DNA of 64,000 bases from Hominiventricola filiformis (GTDB lineage: Bacteria > Bacillota > Clostridia > Lachnospirales > Lachnospiraceae), in NCBI RefSeq assembly GCF_020686965.1, contig NZ_JAJEPS010000004.1, positions 156,380 to 220,379 of the forward strand, written 5' to 3'. The notes beneath the pieces are model-generated. The model made no database searches and was not told where the DNA came from. It was given only the letters and a program-made list of their open reading frames with translations. The position numbers and the translations under genes are program-made. Each line of letters opens with the position of its first letter. Position 1 is the first letter of the stretch. Positions 52,163 to 60,457 of the stretch are shown in pieces.

Positions 52163-52774
52163 CTACAGCATATGTTTCAATGCTTCTTTTAACAGCTGCT
52201 CACTGTCTGCCACTGTATCTGCTTTCACCGCACGTACTGCGCGGAGCGCCTCTGTACTTCCATAGCCAAGCGCTACAAGCGCCTCCACAGCATCCTGAAC
52301 CATGCCACTTCCTGCTGATACAGCCGCTTCCTGCTGACGGTCAGCATTCAGCTTCTGTTCAAATACTTCTGCAAGATCCAGCTTGTCTTTCAGCTCCAGA
52401 ATAATTTTCTGCGCCGTTTTTGCCCCGATACCGGGAGCTTTTGCAATCCTCTTCGCATCATCTGCCAGCACCGCAAACCGGAGTTCTTCCGTTCCCAATG
52501 CAGACAGGATGCCAAGTCCCGCCTTTGGTCCCACACCGTTTACTCCGATCAGCATTTTAAACATGGCCAGATCATCCCTGGTCAGGAAGCCAAACAGTAC
52601 CACTGCGTCCTCCCGCACCTGCATATAAGTATAAACCTTCAGTTCCTGACCGATTCCCTCCAGCATGTCGAGAAGCTGTCCTGGCACCAATACCTCATAG
52701 CCGATGCCATTTACATCCAGCACCAGACTGTTTTCCGTGATATCTTCTATGGTTCCTTTTAAAAACGCGATCAT
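52163..52774 (-). CDS. ruvA: Holliday junction DNA-binding protein RuvA
   Basis: A 203-residue tetrameric DNA-binding protein. An OB-fold domain occupies residues 1-60 (MIAFLKGTIEDITENSLVLD). Two helix-hairpin-helix motifs follow, GVNGVGPKAGLGIL and APGIGAKTAQKIILELKDK. A flexible linker leads to the C-terminal RuvB-contact domain (AVEALVALGYGSTEALRAV). The promoter upstream carries a LexA-box-like sequence. Confidence 0.98.
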   Translation of the reverse strand: MIAFLKGTIEDITENSLVLDVNGIGYEVLVPGQLLDMLEGIGQELKVYTYMQVREDAVVLFGFLTRDDLAMFKMLIGVNGVGPKAGLGILSALGTEELRFAVLADDAKRIAKAPGIGAKTAQKIILELKDKLDLAEVFEQKLNADRQQEAAVSAGSGMVQDAVEALVALGYGSTEALRAVRAVKADTVADSEQLLKEALKHML

Positions 52775-52807
52775 TTTATGATTTCTCCTGTTTTCTCATT
52801 CTTCAAA

Positions 52808-52847
52808 ATCATACCACGGATTCCGAAGAACTGCAACCATATGTTCG
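52808..52847 (-). promoter_or_regulatory. ruvAB promoter with SOS-box-like operator
   Basis: Minus-strand TTGCAG (52831-52836), 17-base spacer, TATGAT (52808-52813). Overlapping the -35 is CGAACATATGGTTG (52834-52847), close to the Gram-positive LexA box CGAAC-N4-GTTCG (the left half exact, two differences in the right half). Location over the promoter of a known SOS operon makes LexA control plausible. Confidence 0.6.
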
Positions 52848-52859
52848 ATTTTCAGATAC

Positions 52860-53186
52860 TTATTCTTTTCGAATCTCTACAATCACCTTATGGGGCATAC
52901 ATACGATCATCTCATGCTCTTTGGAGATACTGCCTGTCTGCACGCAGATCTGATCCGGGCAGTCTGCCTCCGTCATACGAATCTCTCCACCTCTGATCTC
53001 CAGATGATTGCCCGTTCCCAGATCAATCGTCTGTTCCTTATCAAGAGCGTAGCTTCCATATTCTGTTCCGTCTATAGTCACTACTGCCCGTGTTCCTTCC
53101 TCTTTTCCCGCAAACAAAAAGATTCCCAGTAGAACAGCGGCCAGAAGTAATCCGGCCGCCAGCATTTTATCAATTTTTTTCATCAT
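52860..53186 (-). CDS. NusG domain II-containing membrane protein
   Basis: A 108-residue protein with an N-terminal membrane helix (about 9-26, LAAGLLLAAVLLGIFLFAG) and an extracellular NusG-II domain (PF07009), with GGEIRMTEADCPDQICVQTG and a second-half MIVCMPHKVIVEI. Its role is unknown; in related bacteria it often precedes a membrane or FMN-linked gene. The ATG overlaps the stop of the DnaJ-like gene. Confidence 0.88.
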   Translation of the reverse strand: MMKKIDKMLAAGLLLAAVLLGIFLFAGKEEGTRAVVTIDGTEYGSYALDKEQTIDLGTGNHLEIRGGEIRMTEADCPDQICVQTGSISKEHEMIVCMPHKVIVEIRKE

Positions 53187-54157
53187 CCTGCCTTTCGACA
53201 CTCTTCGTATTCCCTTAATTTCTGTTTGGAAGCCTCATTCAGATTTTTCGGCACTTCAATCTGCACTTCCACATAAAAATCACCATGAACAGATGCATTT
53301 CCCATCTTCTGGATTCCTTTTCCCTTCAGACGGATCTTGCTGCCGGACTGTGTCCCTGCAGGTATCCTGCACATCACATTTCCATCCAGTGTTCTTACCT
53401 TTGCTTCTCCGCCAAAGACTGCTGTTGTAAACGGAATCTCCGTTTTGGCATAGACATCCTGTCCTTTCCGTTCGAATCCGGCTTTTGTCCCCACATGAAC
53501 CTTCAAAAGCAGGTCTCCCGCTTCTCCGCCATTCATACCCGGCATACCTTTTCCCCGCAGCCGAATACTCTTGCCGTCTTCAATTCCTGCCGGAATATGG
53601 ACTTGCAGCGACTGCACCTGTCCGGAGCCATCCTGTGTCCCAATATGAATCAGTTTCTCACCGCCAAAAGCAGCTTCATCAAAGCTGACCATTACATCTG
53701 CATGCAGGTCCTCGCCTTTCATCTGATAGCTGCTCCGCCTTGAATTTCCGCCTCTGCCATGAAACATTCCTCCAAACATATCGCCGAAGATATCTCCCAT
53801 GTCATCCATATCATTGCCTTCAAAATGGAATTCCTGATAACCGTTCTGACCAAAGCCACCCCGACCGAAACCACTACGGAATCCACCGGAAGAAGCTCTC
53901 TTTGCCGCTTCCGGATCAAAGCCTTCCTGAAATGCAGCAAATCCGTACTGATCGTAGAGTTTTCTTTTTTTCTCGTCTCCGAGGACATCATATGCCTCGT
54001 TGACCTCTTTAAATTTTTCTGCTGCCTGTGTGTTTCCCTGATTGGTGTCCGGATGATACTGTTTTGCAAGCTTCCGGTATGCATGTTTTATTTCTTTTTC
54101 ATCGGCACTGCGATTAATTCCCAGTACTTCATAATAATCTCTTTTCATATCTGCCAC
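53183..54157 (-). CDS. DnaJ-like chaperone lacking the zinc finger (CbpA type)
   Basis: A 324-residue J-protein. The J domain spans about 5-70 with the HPD motif in KQYHPDTNQGN. A Gly/Phe-rich segment follows (about 85-135, GGFRSGFGRGGFGQNGY), then two C-terminal substrate domains (FDEAAFGGEKLI and PFTTAVFGGEAKV). No CxxCxGxG repeats are present, so it is CbpA-like, not classical DnaJ. Works with DnaK; no dnaK or grpE is in the window. Confidence 0.92.
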   Translation of the reverse strand: MADMKRDYYEVLGINRSADEKEIKHAYRKLAKQYHPDTNQGNTQAAEKFKEVNEAYDVLGDEKKRKLYDQYGFAAFQEGFDPEAAKRASSGGFRSGFGRGGFGQNGYQEFHFEGNDMDDMGDIFGDMFGGMFHGRGGNSRRSSYQMKGEDLHADVMVSFDEAAFGGEKLIHIGTQDGSGQVQSLQVHIPAGIEDGKSIRLRGKGMPGMNGGEAGDLLLKVHVGTKAGFERKGQDVYAKTEIPFTTAVFGGEAKVRTLDGNVMCRIPAGTQSGSKIRLKGKGIQKMGNASVHGDFYVEVQIEVPKNLNEASKQKLREYEECRKAG

Positions 54158-54187
54158 CTCCTGGCGCGGCCGTTTCCGGCTTTACAA

Positions 54188-54211
54188 AATCCCGGTCACA
54201 GGACCGGGATT
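54188..54211 (-). terminator. Terminator after niaR
   Basis: Stem AATCCCGGTC / GACCGGGATT with a four-base loop and a short T-run on both strands, between the NiaR and DnaJ-like genes. Confidence 0.75.
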
Positions 54212-54290
54212 GTTATTGTTCTATATGAACTATAACATATGTATTTTATATTTTCAAGCACCAGAAGCTATTTTCATATATTTTTCACAT

Positions 54291-54803
54291 TTAAAGATAG
54301 TGTTTCTTATGAAGTTCTTCTTCCAGCAGATCCAGGTGTTTCTCTGACGGTGCTGCCACCGTATGATAATGCCAGCCGTCCGTCAGCATATTCAGGGGAT
54401 GTGCTTTGCAGGCTGCCATTTTCTCCACAAACTGGCTCACTTCCAGACGGTTATGCACCATTAAGTCCGCCCGGATCTGCCCATAGAGTGGATGTTCCAC
54501 AAATACATCCAGAACAGTACCTCCATAATCCACCATCGTCTGAAGCTCGTCCAACGTCTCTTCCATTGTATGATTCACCCGGAACACCCGGACACAGCTG
54601 CTCTGCTTCTCTGCTGATGGAAGCACATAGCCTTTATAAGTCGACAGGATCTCTCTGTTCTCCGCTCTCAAAAGGGCCACATCCTGCACGATCACCTGCC
54701 TGCTCACATGCAGTCTGCCTGCCAGATCCGTTCCGGACACCGGCTGCTCACTTTTTTTTAAAATTTCCAGGATCTGTGCCCGTCTTCTGTCTCCTTCACT
54801 CAC
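54291..54803 (-). CDS. niaR: NiaR-type nicotinate-responsive repressor
   Basis: A 170-residue transcription factor. An N-terminal HTH_11 domain (about 8-60, RAQILEILKKSEQPVSGTDL, with the recognition helix SRQVIVQDVALL) is followed by a 3H domain that binds nicotinic acid and metal, with conserved histidines in VEHPLYGQ, KAHPLNML and GWHYHTV. It represses NAD-synthesis or niacin-transport genes in Firmicutes. No such target is adjacent; it lies 2 bp after the YitT gene. Confidence 0.93.
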   Translation of the reverse strand: MSEGDRRRAQILEILKKSEQPVSGTDLAGRLHVSRQVIVQDVALLRAENREILSTYKGYVLPSAEKQSSCVRVFRVNHTMEETLDELQTMVDYGGTVLDVFVEHPLYGQIRADLMVHNRLEVSQFVEKMAACKAHPLNMLTDGWHYHTVAAPSEKHLDLLEEELHKKHYL

Positions 54804-54805
54804 TG

Positions 54806-55666
54806 TTAATCCTCCGGTTTATGGTAAAATCTTCCAGACAACTCCGTCGTCTTGATCGAATTGATAAATGCTTTCGGATCTACCGTCCGCACCGCATTGA
54901 TTACATGCTTGCTTTCCGCGCTGGATACCACCGAATACACCATATCATGTTCCTTCAATTCATAGGAACCCTCACCATGAAGAATCGTTGCCCCATGGTG
55001 ACTGACTTCCGAGATTGCCTCACACACCTGCCGCGGATGATCTGTCACAATAAACAGAGTCTGCTGCTGATACTTTTTATACAGTGTGTGCAACACCTGC
55101 GTGGAAGCATATTGATAAATAATGGAATACAGAGCCTTGTCCCAGCCAAACAGGTAACCCGCAGCACCCAGGATCAGGACATTCAATCCAAGGACAATAT
55201 TCCACGCATCCATACCCTTTCGTTCAGAAAGGAAGATTGCTATAAAATCGGTTCCTCCGGTTGTTGCATTCCCGAACAGGCAAAGACTCATCACTGAGCC
55301 GTTAATAATTCCTCCAAAAATACTGATCAACAACGTATCTGATGTGATGGAATATCCAGGAATCAAGTCTGTCAGAATACCCGAAAGCAAAATCATCAGG
55401 CATGAGTAGCCTGTGAATTTTATTCCTATAAACCGAAATCCAATATAGACAGGAACTGCATTCAAAATCACATTCACTAACGTATAAGGAATGGAAATCC
55501 CTAAAAACATCTTTGCAGATCGCTGAATCAAAATCGTCAGGCCAGTAGCTCCGCCCGGATACAGACCACCTGTCTGTACGAACGTCTTGATATTCAATGC
55601 CATCATCAGCGCTGCCAGACATACAATGCAAACTCTTTTTCCATCCTCTTTCCAGCCAAACTTCAT
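54806..55666 (-). CDS. YitT family membrane protein
   Basis: A 286-residue protein with five to six membrane helices in the first 190 residues (ICLVALMMALNIKTFVQTGG, VILNAVPVYIGFRFIG, FLSERKG loop) and a cytoplasmic DUF2179 domain (FIVTDHPRQVCEAISEVSHHGATIL). The transport or signalling role of the family is unsettled. It is the first gene of a two-gene unit with niaR. Confidence 0.92.
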   Translation of the reverse strand: MKFGWKEDGKRVCIVCLAALMMALNIKTFVQTGGLYPGGATGLTILIQRSAKMFLGISIPYTLVNVILNAVPVYIGFRFIGIKFTGYSCLMILLSGILTDLIPGYSITSDTLLISIFGGIINGSVMSLCLFGNATTGGTDFIAIFLSERKGMDAWNIVLGLNVLILGAAGYLFGWDKALYSIIYQYASTQVLHTLYKKYQQQTLFIVTDHPRQVCEAISEVSHHGATILHGEGSYELKEHDMVYSVVSSAESKHVINAVRTVDPKAFINSIKTTELSGRFYHKPED

Positions 55667-55700
55667 TATCCTTCCCCCATTAGTGTCTCAGTTTTCTTTT

Positions 55701-55730
55701 ATTGTACTATAAAACACCCATCTTCATCAA
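55701..55730 (-). promoter_or_regulatory. Promoter of yitT-niaR
   Basis: Minus-strand TTGATG (55725-55730), 18-base spacer, TACAAT (55701-55706). Confidence 0.6.
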
Positions 55731-55741
55731 TAATTTGAGGC

Positions 55742-55776
55742 AAAAAAGAGACATGCAGAATCATTCTGCATGTCTC
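55742..55776 (-). terminator. Terminator of the S1 gene
   Basis: Perfect 14-bp inverted repeat GAGACATGCAGAAT / ATTCTGCATGTCTC (55748-55761 with 55763-55776), followed by TTTTTT on the minus strand, 20 bases after the S1 stop. Confidence 0.92.
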
Positions 55777-55796
55777 CTGTCATTCTGTCTGTAAAA

Positions 55797-56876
55797 TTAC
55801 TCTTCTACAGCTTCCTCTTCAACCGGTGCTTCCAGAGCTTTCATGCTCAGGCTGATCTTGCGATCCTCACCATTAAAATCTACGACTCTTGCTTTGATAA
55901 CCTGTCCAACCTTCAGTACATCAGACGGTTTCTCTACATGATCTCTGGAAATCTGAGATACGTGAAGCAGTGCATCAACACCCGGCTCCAGCTCTACGAA
56001 TGCACCAAAGTCAGTCATACGAGCAACAGTTCCCTCTACCTCGTTGCCTACTGCATATTTCTCAGCAGCATTCAGCCACGGATTGGTATCATCAAATTTC
56101 AGACTCAGAGCAATCTTGGTATCTCTGATCTCTTTCACCAGAACATTCAGCTTCTGGCCAACTTTGAACATTTTCTTCGGATGCTCAACACGTCCCCAGG
56201 ACATCTCGGAGATGTGAAGCAGACCGTCTGCTCCGCCAAGGTCTACGAATGCACCGAAATCGGTAATGTTCTTAACAGTTCCTTCTACAACGTCACCCTC
56301 GTGGATGCGCTCGAACAGTTCTTTCTGCATCTCAGCTTTCTTAGCTACGAGAAGCTGTCTTCTGTCACCGATAATTCTTCTTCTCTTCGGATTGAACTCA
56401 GTAATTACAAATTCGATCTCCTGATCTGCATATTTTGCAAGATTCTTCTCATAAGTATCGGATACAAGACTTGCCGGGATAAAGATTCTGGTCTCATCCA
56501 CAACTACGCTCAGTCCGCCATCCAGTACCTGAGATACCTTTGCAGTCAGCACTTCTTTATTCTCAAATGCTTCCTCAAGTCTCTTGCTGCCTTTTTCAGC
56601 TGCAACTCTTCTATAAGAGAGCTGTACCTGTCCTTCTCCGTCATTGACTTTCAGAACTTTTACTTCCATCTTGTCACCAACATTTACCATGGTTCTCAGA
56701 TCAGCGTTCGGTACGTTGGTATACTCGTTACGGGATACGATACCGTCGGATTTGTATCCTATGTTCAAGATGATCTCATCTTCTTTGACATCAATGACCG
56801 TGCCCTCTACGACTTCTCCTGTTCTGATAGTTTTTAATGAATCTTCCAGCATCTGTTCAAAACTTAATTCTGACAT
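55797..56876 (-). CDS. rpsA: S1 RNA-binding protein (ribosomal protein S1-like)
   Basis: A 359-residue protein with four S1 domains (about 20-90, 107-175, 193-262 and 278-349). Domains 3 and 4 show the classical DFGAFVDLGGADGLLHISEMSW and DFGAFVELEPGVDALLHVSQIS. Shorter than the six-domain S1 of Proteobacteria but normal for Clostridia. Its start overlaps ispH by 13 bp; in some Clostridia the two are fused into one protein. Confidence 0.93.
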   Translation of the reverse strand: MSELSFEQMLEDSLKTIRTGEVVEGTVIDVKEDEIILNIGYKSDGIVSRNEYTNVPNADLRTMVNVGDKMEVKVLKVNDGEGQVQLSYRRVAAEKGSKRLEEAFENKEVLTAKVSQVLDGGLSVVVDETRIFIPASLVSDTYEKNLAKYADQEIEFVITEFNPKRRRIIGDRRQLLVAKKAEMQKELFERIHEGDVVEGTVKNITDFGAFVDLGGADGLLHISEMSWGRVEHPKKMFKVGQKLNVLVKEIRDTKIALSLKFDDTNPWLNAAEKYAVGNEVEGTVARMTDFGAFVELEPGVDALLHVSQISRDHVEKPSDVLKVGQVIKARVVDFNGEDRKISLSMKALEAPVEEEAVEE

Positions 56877-57709
56877 CGTTTTTGAACCTCCTCGATAATT
56901 TTCTTTGGGGTGGAAGCCCCTGCTGTAATACCTACAAGCCCAGTAGATCGTAATACTTCTAAATCCAGGTCATGAACTGTCTGTATATAGTAAGTATTCT
57001 CACATTCTTTTCTACAAATTTCAAATAGCTTCTGCGTATTTGAACTGTGGCTGCCGCCAATCACAATCATGGCGTCTACTTTTCCTGCAATCTGACGCGC
57101 TTCTGTCTGCCGCTCTTCCGTCGCATTGCAAATTGTATTTACAACAATCCTATCATACCTCTTTTTGTCAAGAATTTCAACTAAATCTTTAAATTTCTTG
57201 TAGTTAAATGTCGTCTGTGACACGACACAGACTTTCGTTCCTTCCGGCAGATTGAGTGCCTCTGCCTGCTCCGCAGATTCAATGACCAGAGCCGGATGAC
57301 GGCACCAACCTTTGATTCCCTCTACTTCCGGGTGGTTATCATTTCCAATAATAATAATCTGCCGTCCTGCTGCACTTTCTTTTTCCACGGTACGATGGAT
57401 TTTTTTCACAAAGGGACAGGTAGCATCCACACAATTTAATCCTTTAGCACTGATCTGATCATAGATCTCTTTTCCCACACCATGAGAACGGATAATCACG
57501 GTTCCTTCGTTCAACTGCTCCAGATCTTCCTGATTCTCCAGAACCTGAACCCCTTTTTCTTCCAGATCCTGTACGACAACTTCGTTGTGAATAATCGGTC
57601 CATAAGTATAAATTGGCCGAACTCCTTTTTCCACCTGCTCATAGACCGTATCTACCGCACGCTGTACACCGAAACAAAATCCTGCACTCTTTGCCACTGT
57701 TACCTGCAT
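56864..57709 (-). CDS. ispH: 4-hydroxy-3-methylbut-2-enyl diphosphate reductase
   Basis: A 281-residue iron-sulfur enzyme, the last step of the MEP isoprenoid pathway. Cluster cysteines are in SAGFCFGVQRAV (Cys12), VDATCPFVKKIH and VVNTICNATEER. Substrate residues include IRSHGVGKEIY and GNDNHPEVEGI. Overlaps cmk by 10 bp and S1 by 13 bp. Confidence 0.97.
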   Translation of the reverse strand: MQVTVAKSAGFCFGVQRAVDTVYEQVEKGVRPIYTYGPIIHNEVVVQDLEEKGVQVLENQEDLEQLNEGTVIIRSHGVGKEIYDQISAKGLNCVDATCPFVKKIHRTVEKESAAGRQIIIIGNDNHPEVEGIKGWCRHPALVIESAEQAEALNLPEGTKVCVVSQTTFNYKKFKDLVEILDKKRYDRIVVNTICNATEERQTEARQIAGKVDAMIVIGGSHSSNTQKLFEICRKECENTYYIQTVHDLDLEVLRSTGLVGITAGASTPKKIIEEVQKRCQN

Positions 57710-58356
57710 AATGAAAGAATCCTTTCTACCACCTGCTCAATCGTCATCTCGGAAGAATCCACTAAAACTGCGTCCTCCGCCTGACGAAGCGGGGAAGTCT
57801 CCCGGTGCATATCCCGGTAATCGCGGTCTGCAATGTCAGCCTCAATCTTCTCAAGATCTGCCACCTGTCCCTTTTCCTGAAGTTCCAGAAAACGTCTCAT
57901 GGCTCTGGTATGAGTGCTGGCGGTCAGATATACTTTTACATCCGCATTTGGAAGCACAACGGTTCCAATATCCCGGCCATCCATTACCACGTCTTCTTTC
58001 GCTGCCAGCTCCTGCTGCAGCTCTACCAGTTTTTTCCGAACTTCCGGTACCGCAGAGGAGACGGAGGCCATATTCCCCACCTCTTCGGTTCTCAGATAAG
58101 CATTTACATTCTCTCCATTTAAAAGGACGACCTGCTCTCCTTTCTGGTAAGCAATGGAAATATCTGCATTCTGGCAGGCTTTTGCGATCGCAGCCCTATC
58201 AGATATATCCACTCCGGTTCTCAGAAGATACAGGGCCATCGCTCGATACATGGCTCCCGTGTCCACATAAATATATCCACACTTTTTTGCAACCAGTTTT
58301 GCAATGGTGCTTTTTCCGGCTCCTGCCGGTCCGTCAATAGCAATATTATAACTCAT
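57700..58356 (-). CDS. cmk: Cytidylate kinase
   Basis: A 218-residue CMP/dCMP kinase. The P-loop is GPAGAGKST (9-17). The family insert and CMP site are YIYVDTGAMYRAMAL, MDGRDIGTVVLPNADVKVYLTAS and the lid DIADRDYRDMHRETSPL. The start MSYNIAIDGP follows GGGGG at eight bases. First of the tightly packed cmk-ispH-S1 genes. Confidence 0.97.
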   Translation of the reverse strand: MSYNIAIDGPAGAGKSTIAKLVAKKCGYIYVDTGAMYRAMALYLLRTGVDISDRAAIAKACQNADISIAYQKGEQVVLLNGENVNAYLRTEEVGNMASVSSAVPEVRKKLVELQQELAAKEDVVMDGRDIGTVVLPNADVKVYLTASTHTRAMRRFLELQEKGQVADLEKIEADIADRDYRDMHRETSPLRQAEDAVLVDSSEMTIEQVVERILSLCR

Positions 58357-58371
58357 CTGTCTTTCCCCCAT

Positions 58372-59601
58372 TTATTCTGTAGCAGCATTAGCTGCGGCTA
58401 CTGCTGTAGACCAGGCAATCTGCAGATTGAATCCACCGGTTACTGCATCCAGATCCAGCACCTCACCGATAAAATAAAGTCCCGGAACCGTTTTTGATTC
58501 CATGGTGGACGGATCAATCTCTTTTACCGACACACCGCCTTTTGTAATGATAGCCTCATTATATCCTCTTAAACCTGTTACGGTCAATTCCAGTTCTTTT
58601 AAACAGGATAGAAAACGTTCTCTTTCTTCCTTTGTTATATCATGAATCCGCTTTTCCGGTGCAATTCCGCACAGTTCATACATGACCGATACGAGTTTGG
58701 ACGGCAGGAAGGACGGCAATACATTTCGAAACTGCTTGTTGGCATTGGCATCAAACTCTCTTAAAATTCTCGCATCCAGCTGTTCCTTTGTCAGTGCTGG
58801 TTTGAGATCCAGATAAAGCTTTACCTCTTTCTCCCGGATTTTTCTGGCACAGACACTGCTGGCTGTCAGAATTAACGGCCCCGTCACACCAAAATGAGTA
58901 AACATCATTTCTCCAAAGTCACTGAAAAGTTTCTTTTTCCCGTCTTTTATCAATATTGAGACATTTTTCAATGAAAGTCCCTGCAGTTCCTTCACCCAAT
59001 CTTCCCTCACATTAAAAGGTACCAGCGAAGGACAGCATTCTGTCACTTTCAATCCGAATTCTTCCGCAAACCGGTAACCATCGCCTGTGGAACCGGTACT
59101 CTCATAAGAAATACCTCCTGTGGCCACTATGACTTTATCTGCCATATCTTTGGTACCATCTGCCAGCTGCAGAATAAATCCCGTATCATTTTTAAACACT
59201 TTTTTTACTTCTGTATTCAGATGTACCCGGACTCCTGCCTGTTTCATGGATCTTCTCAAAGTATCCAGTACATCCGCAGAACGATCTGACAGCGGGAATA
59301 CGCGATTTCCGCGTTCTACCTTTAATTTAAGCCCTTCTTTTTCAAAAAAATCCATGGCATTTTCATTGGTAAATCCATAAAAAGCACTGTACAGAAACTT
59401 TTTATTGCTTTTCACACTTTCCAGAAGTTCTTCCATATCGCAGGCATTGGTCAGATTACACCGGCCCTTTCCTGTGATATACAGCTTCTTTCCTGTCTTT
59501 TCATTTTTTTCATACACATGTACTTCCGCTCCCCGTCTTGCCACGAAGATGGAAGCCATCATGCCGGCGGCTCCGCCGCCGATAATCGCAATTTTATCCA
59601 T
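58372..59601 (-). CDS. BaiN/HI0933-type flavoprotein
   Basis: A 409-residue FAD-dependent oxidoreductase. The dinucleotide motif IIGGGAAGMMASI is at 6-18, VYEKNEKTGKKLYITGKGRCNLTNA near 35-58 is the HI0933 family marker, and the C-terminal FIGEVLDLDAVTGGFNLQIAWSTAVAAA is also typical. The family includes the bile-acid reductase BaiN, but most members have no known substrate and no other bai gene is here. It lies 15 bp before cmk. Confidence 0.9.
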   Translation of the reverse strand: MDKIAIIGGGAAGMMASIFVARRGAEVHVYEKNEKTGKKLYITGKGRCNLTNACDMEELLESVKSNKKFLYSAFYGFTNENAMDFFEKEGLKLKVERGNRVFPLSDRSADVLDTLRRSMKQAGVRVHLNTEVKKVFKNDTGFILQLADGTKDMADKVIVATGGISYESTGSTGDGYRFAEEFGLKVTECCPSLVPFNVREDWVKELQGLSLKNVSILIKDGKKKLFSDFGEMMFTHFGVTGPLILTASSVCARKIREKEVKLYLDLKPALTKEQLDARILREFDANANKQFRNVLPSFLPSKLVSVMYELCGIAPEKRIHDITKEERERFLSCLKELELTVTGLRGYNEAIITKGGVSVKEIDPSTMESKTVPGLYFIGEVLDLDAVTGGFNLQIAWSTAVAAANAATE

Positions 59602-59636
59602 AAAAAAAGAATCTCCTTAAAATACAAGGAGATTCT
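59602..59636 (-). terminator. Terminator of aroK
   Basis: Perfect 11-bp inverted repeat AGAATCTCCTT / AAGGAGATTCT (59608-59618 with 59626-59636) with TTTTTTT on the minus strand. It abuts the start codon of the flavoprotein gene, whose ribosome site is the AAGGAG in the stem. Confidence 0.88.
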
Positions 59637-59656
59637 ACTATCTATAGGAAGGTTTG

Positions 59657-60184
59657 TCAATGTTCTGAGATGTCTTTCCTTAGACGACTCAACATTTCTT
59701 CGCAAATCTGGTCTGCTGTTTTTTCATCTGTTTCTATTATCAAATCTGCGGCAGCCTCATACTTTTCACGACGCTGCTCCAAAAGTTCCTTGATATAAGC
59801 AACATTTTTATTGTTCTCAAGCAATGGTCGATCGTGATTACTCTTTACTCTCTTCAAAATTGTCTCAGGTTTTGCCGTAAGAAGTACAATCCGTCCATTT
59901 TTTCGCATTTCCCGCACATTACATTCCCGCATAGGAGTCCCTCCACCGCAAGATACGATTACAGGCATGCAGGACTGCGTTTCCACCAGAATGCCTGTCT
60001 CCAGATCACGAAAATGCTGTTCTCCATATGTTTTAAATATATCGGAAATACTCATGCCCGCACGTTCTGAAATGATCTGGTCCATCTCCACCACTTTTCT
60101 GTCCAGTTTTCTGCTCAGACAGTTCGCAATGGTCGTTTTTCCAGTTCCCATAAATCCAATCAGAAAAATATTAAACTGATCCAT
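59657..60184 (-). CDS. aroK: Shikimate kinase
   Basis: A 175-residue kinase that phosphorylates shikimate on the way to chorismate. The P-loop is GFMGTGKTT (10-18), the shikimate site DQIISERAGMSISDIFKTYGE and RDLETGIL, and the VSCGGGTPMR loop and the lid SNHDRPLLEN are present. The start MDQFNIFLIG is chosen by homology; it has only a weak AGAAG site, while GGAGG lies 18 bases away, so an upstream start (60211) is possible. It has its own promoter. Confidence 0.93.
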   Translation of the reverse strand: MDQFNIFLIGFMGTGKTTIANCLSRKLDRKVVEMDQIISERAGMSISDIFKTYGEQHFRDLETGILVETQSCMPVIVSCGGGTPMRECNVREMRKNGRIVLLTAKPETILKRVKSNHDRPLLENNKNVAYIKELLEQRREKYEAAADLIIETDEKTADQICEEMLSRLRKDISEH

Positions 60185-60246
60185 CTGTTTCTTCTTTTTC
60201 GTCCTCCACATATATTTGATAGTAAAACCAATTTCTGCAGAGAATA

Positions 60247-60275
60247 ATTGTAACAATATAACTGATATTTTTCAA
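60247..60275 (-). promoter_or_regulatory. Promoter of aroK
   Basis: Minus-strand TTGAAA (60270-60275), 17-base spacer, TACAAT (60247-60252). Confidence 0.75.
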
Positions 60276-60457
60276 GTCATTTTTACAAAATACGGGTACA
60301 ATTTGACAACTATTTAACGCACCTCCTCCACACTTTTGCAGTTACTTTCTAGAATGATATAGCTCGATTGCTTTATTTATAAGGGCTATAATGCAACAGA
60401 TACGCTGGATTTACAGTAAAGGTCAAATCTTTCGCTCCACGCCAAATACAGTGCCGC

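Noticed and set aside
55770..56837. 355-codon plus-strand frame opposite the S1 gene
   Set aside because: Antisense shadow; the S1 domains on the minus strand are unmistakable.
58372..59601. BaiN-like flavoprotein as evidence of bile-acid 7-dehydroxylation
   Set aside because: No bai operon genes are present and this flavoprotein is a common housekeeping neighbour of cmk in Clostridia.
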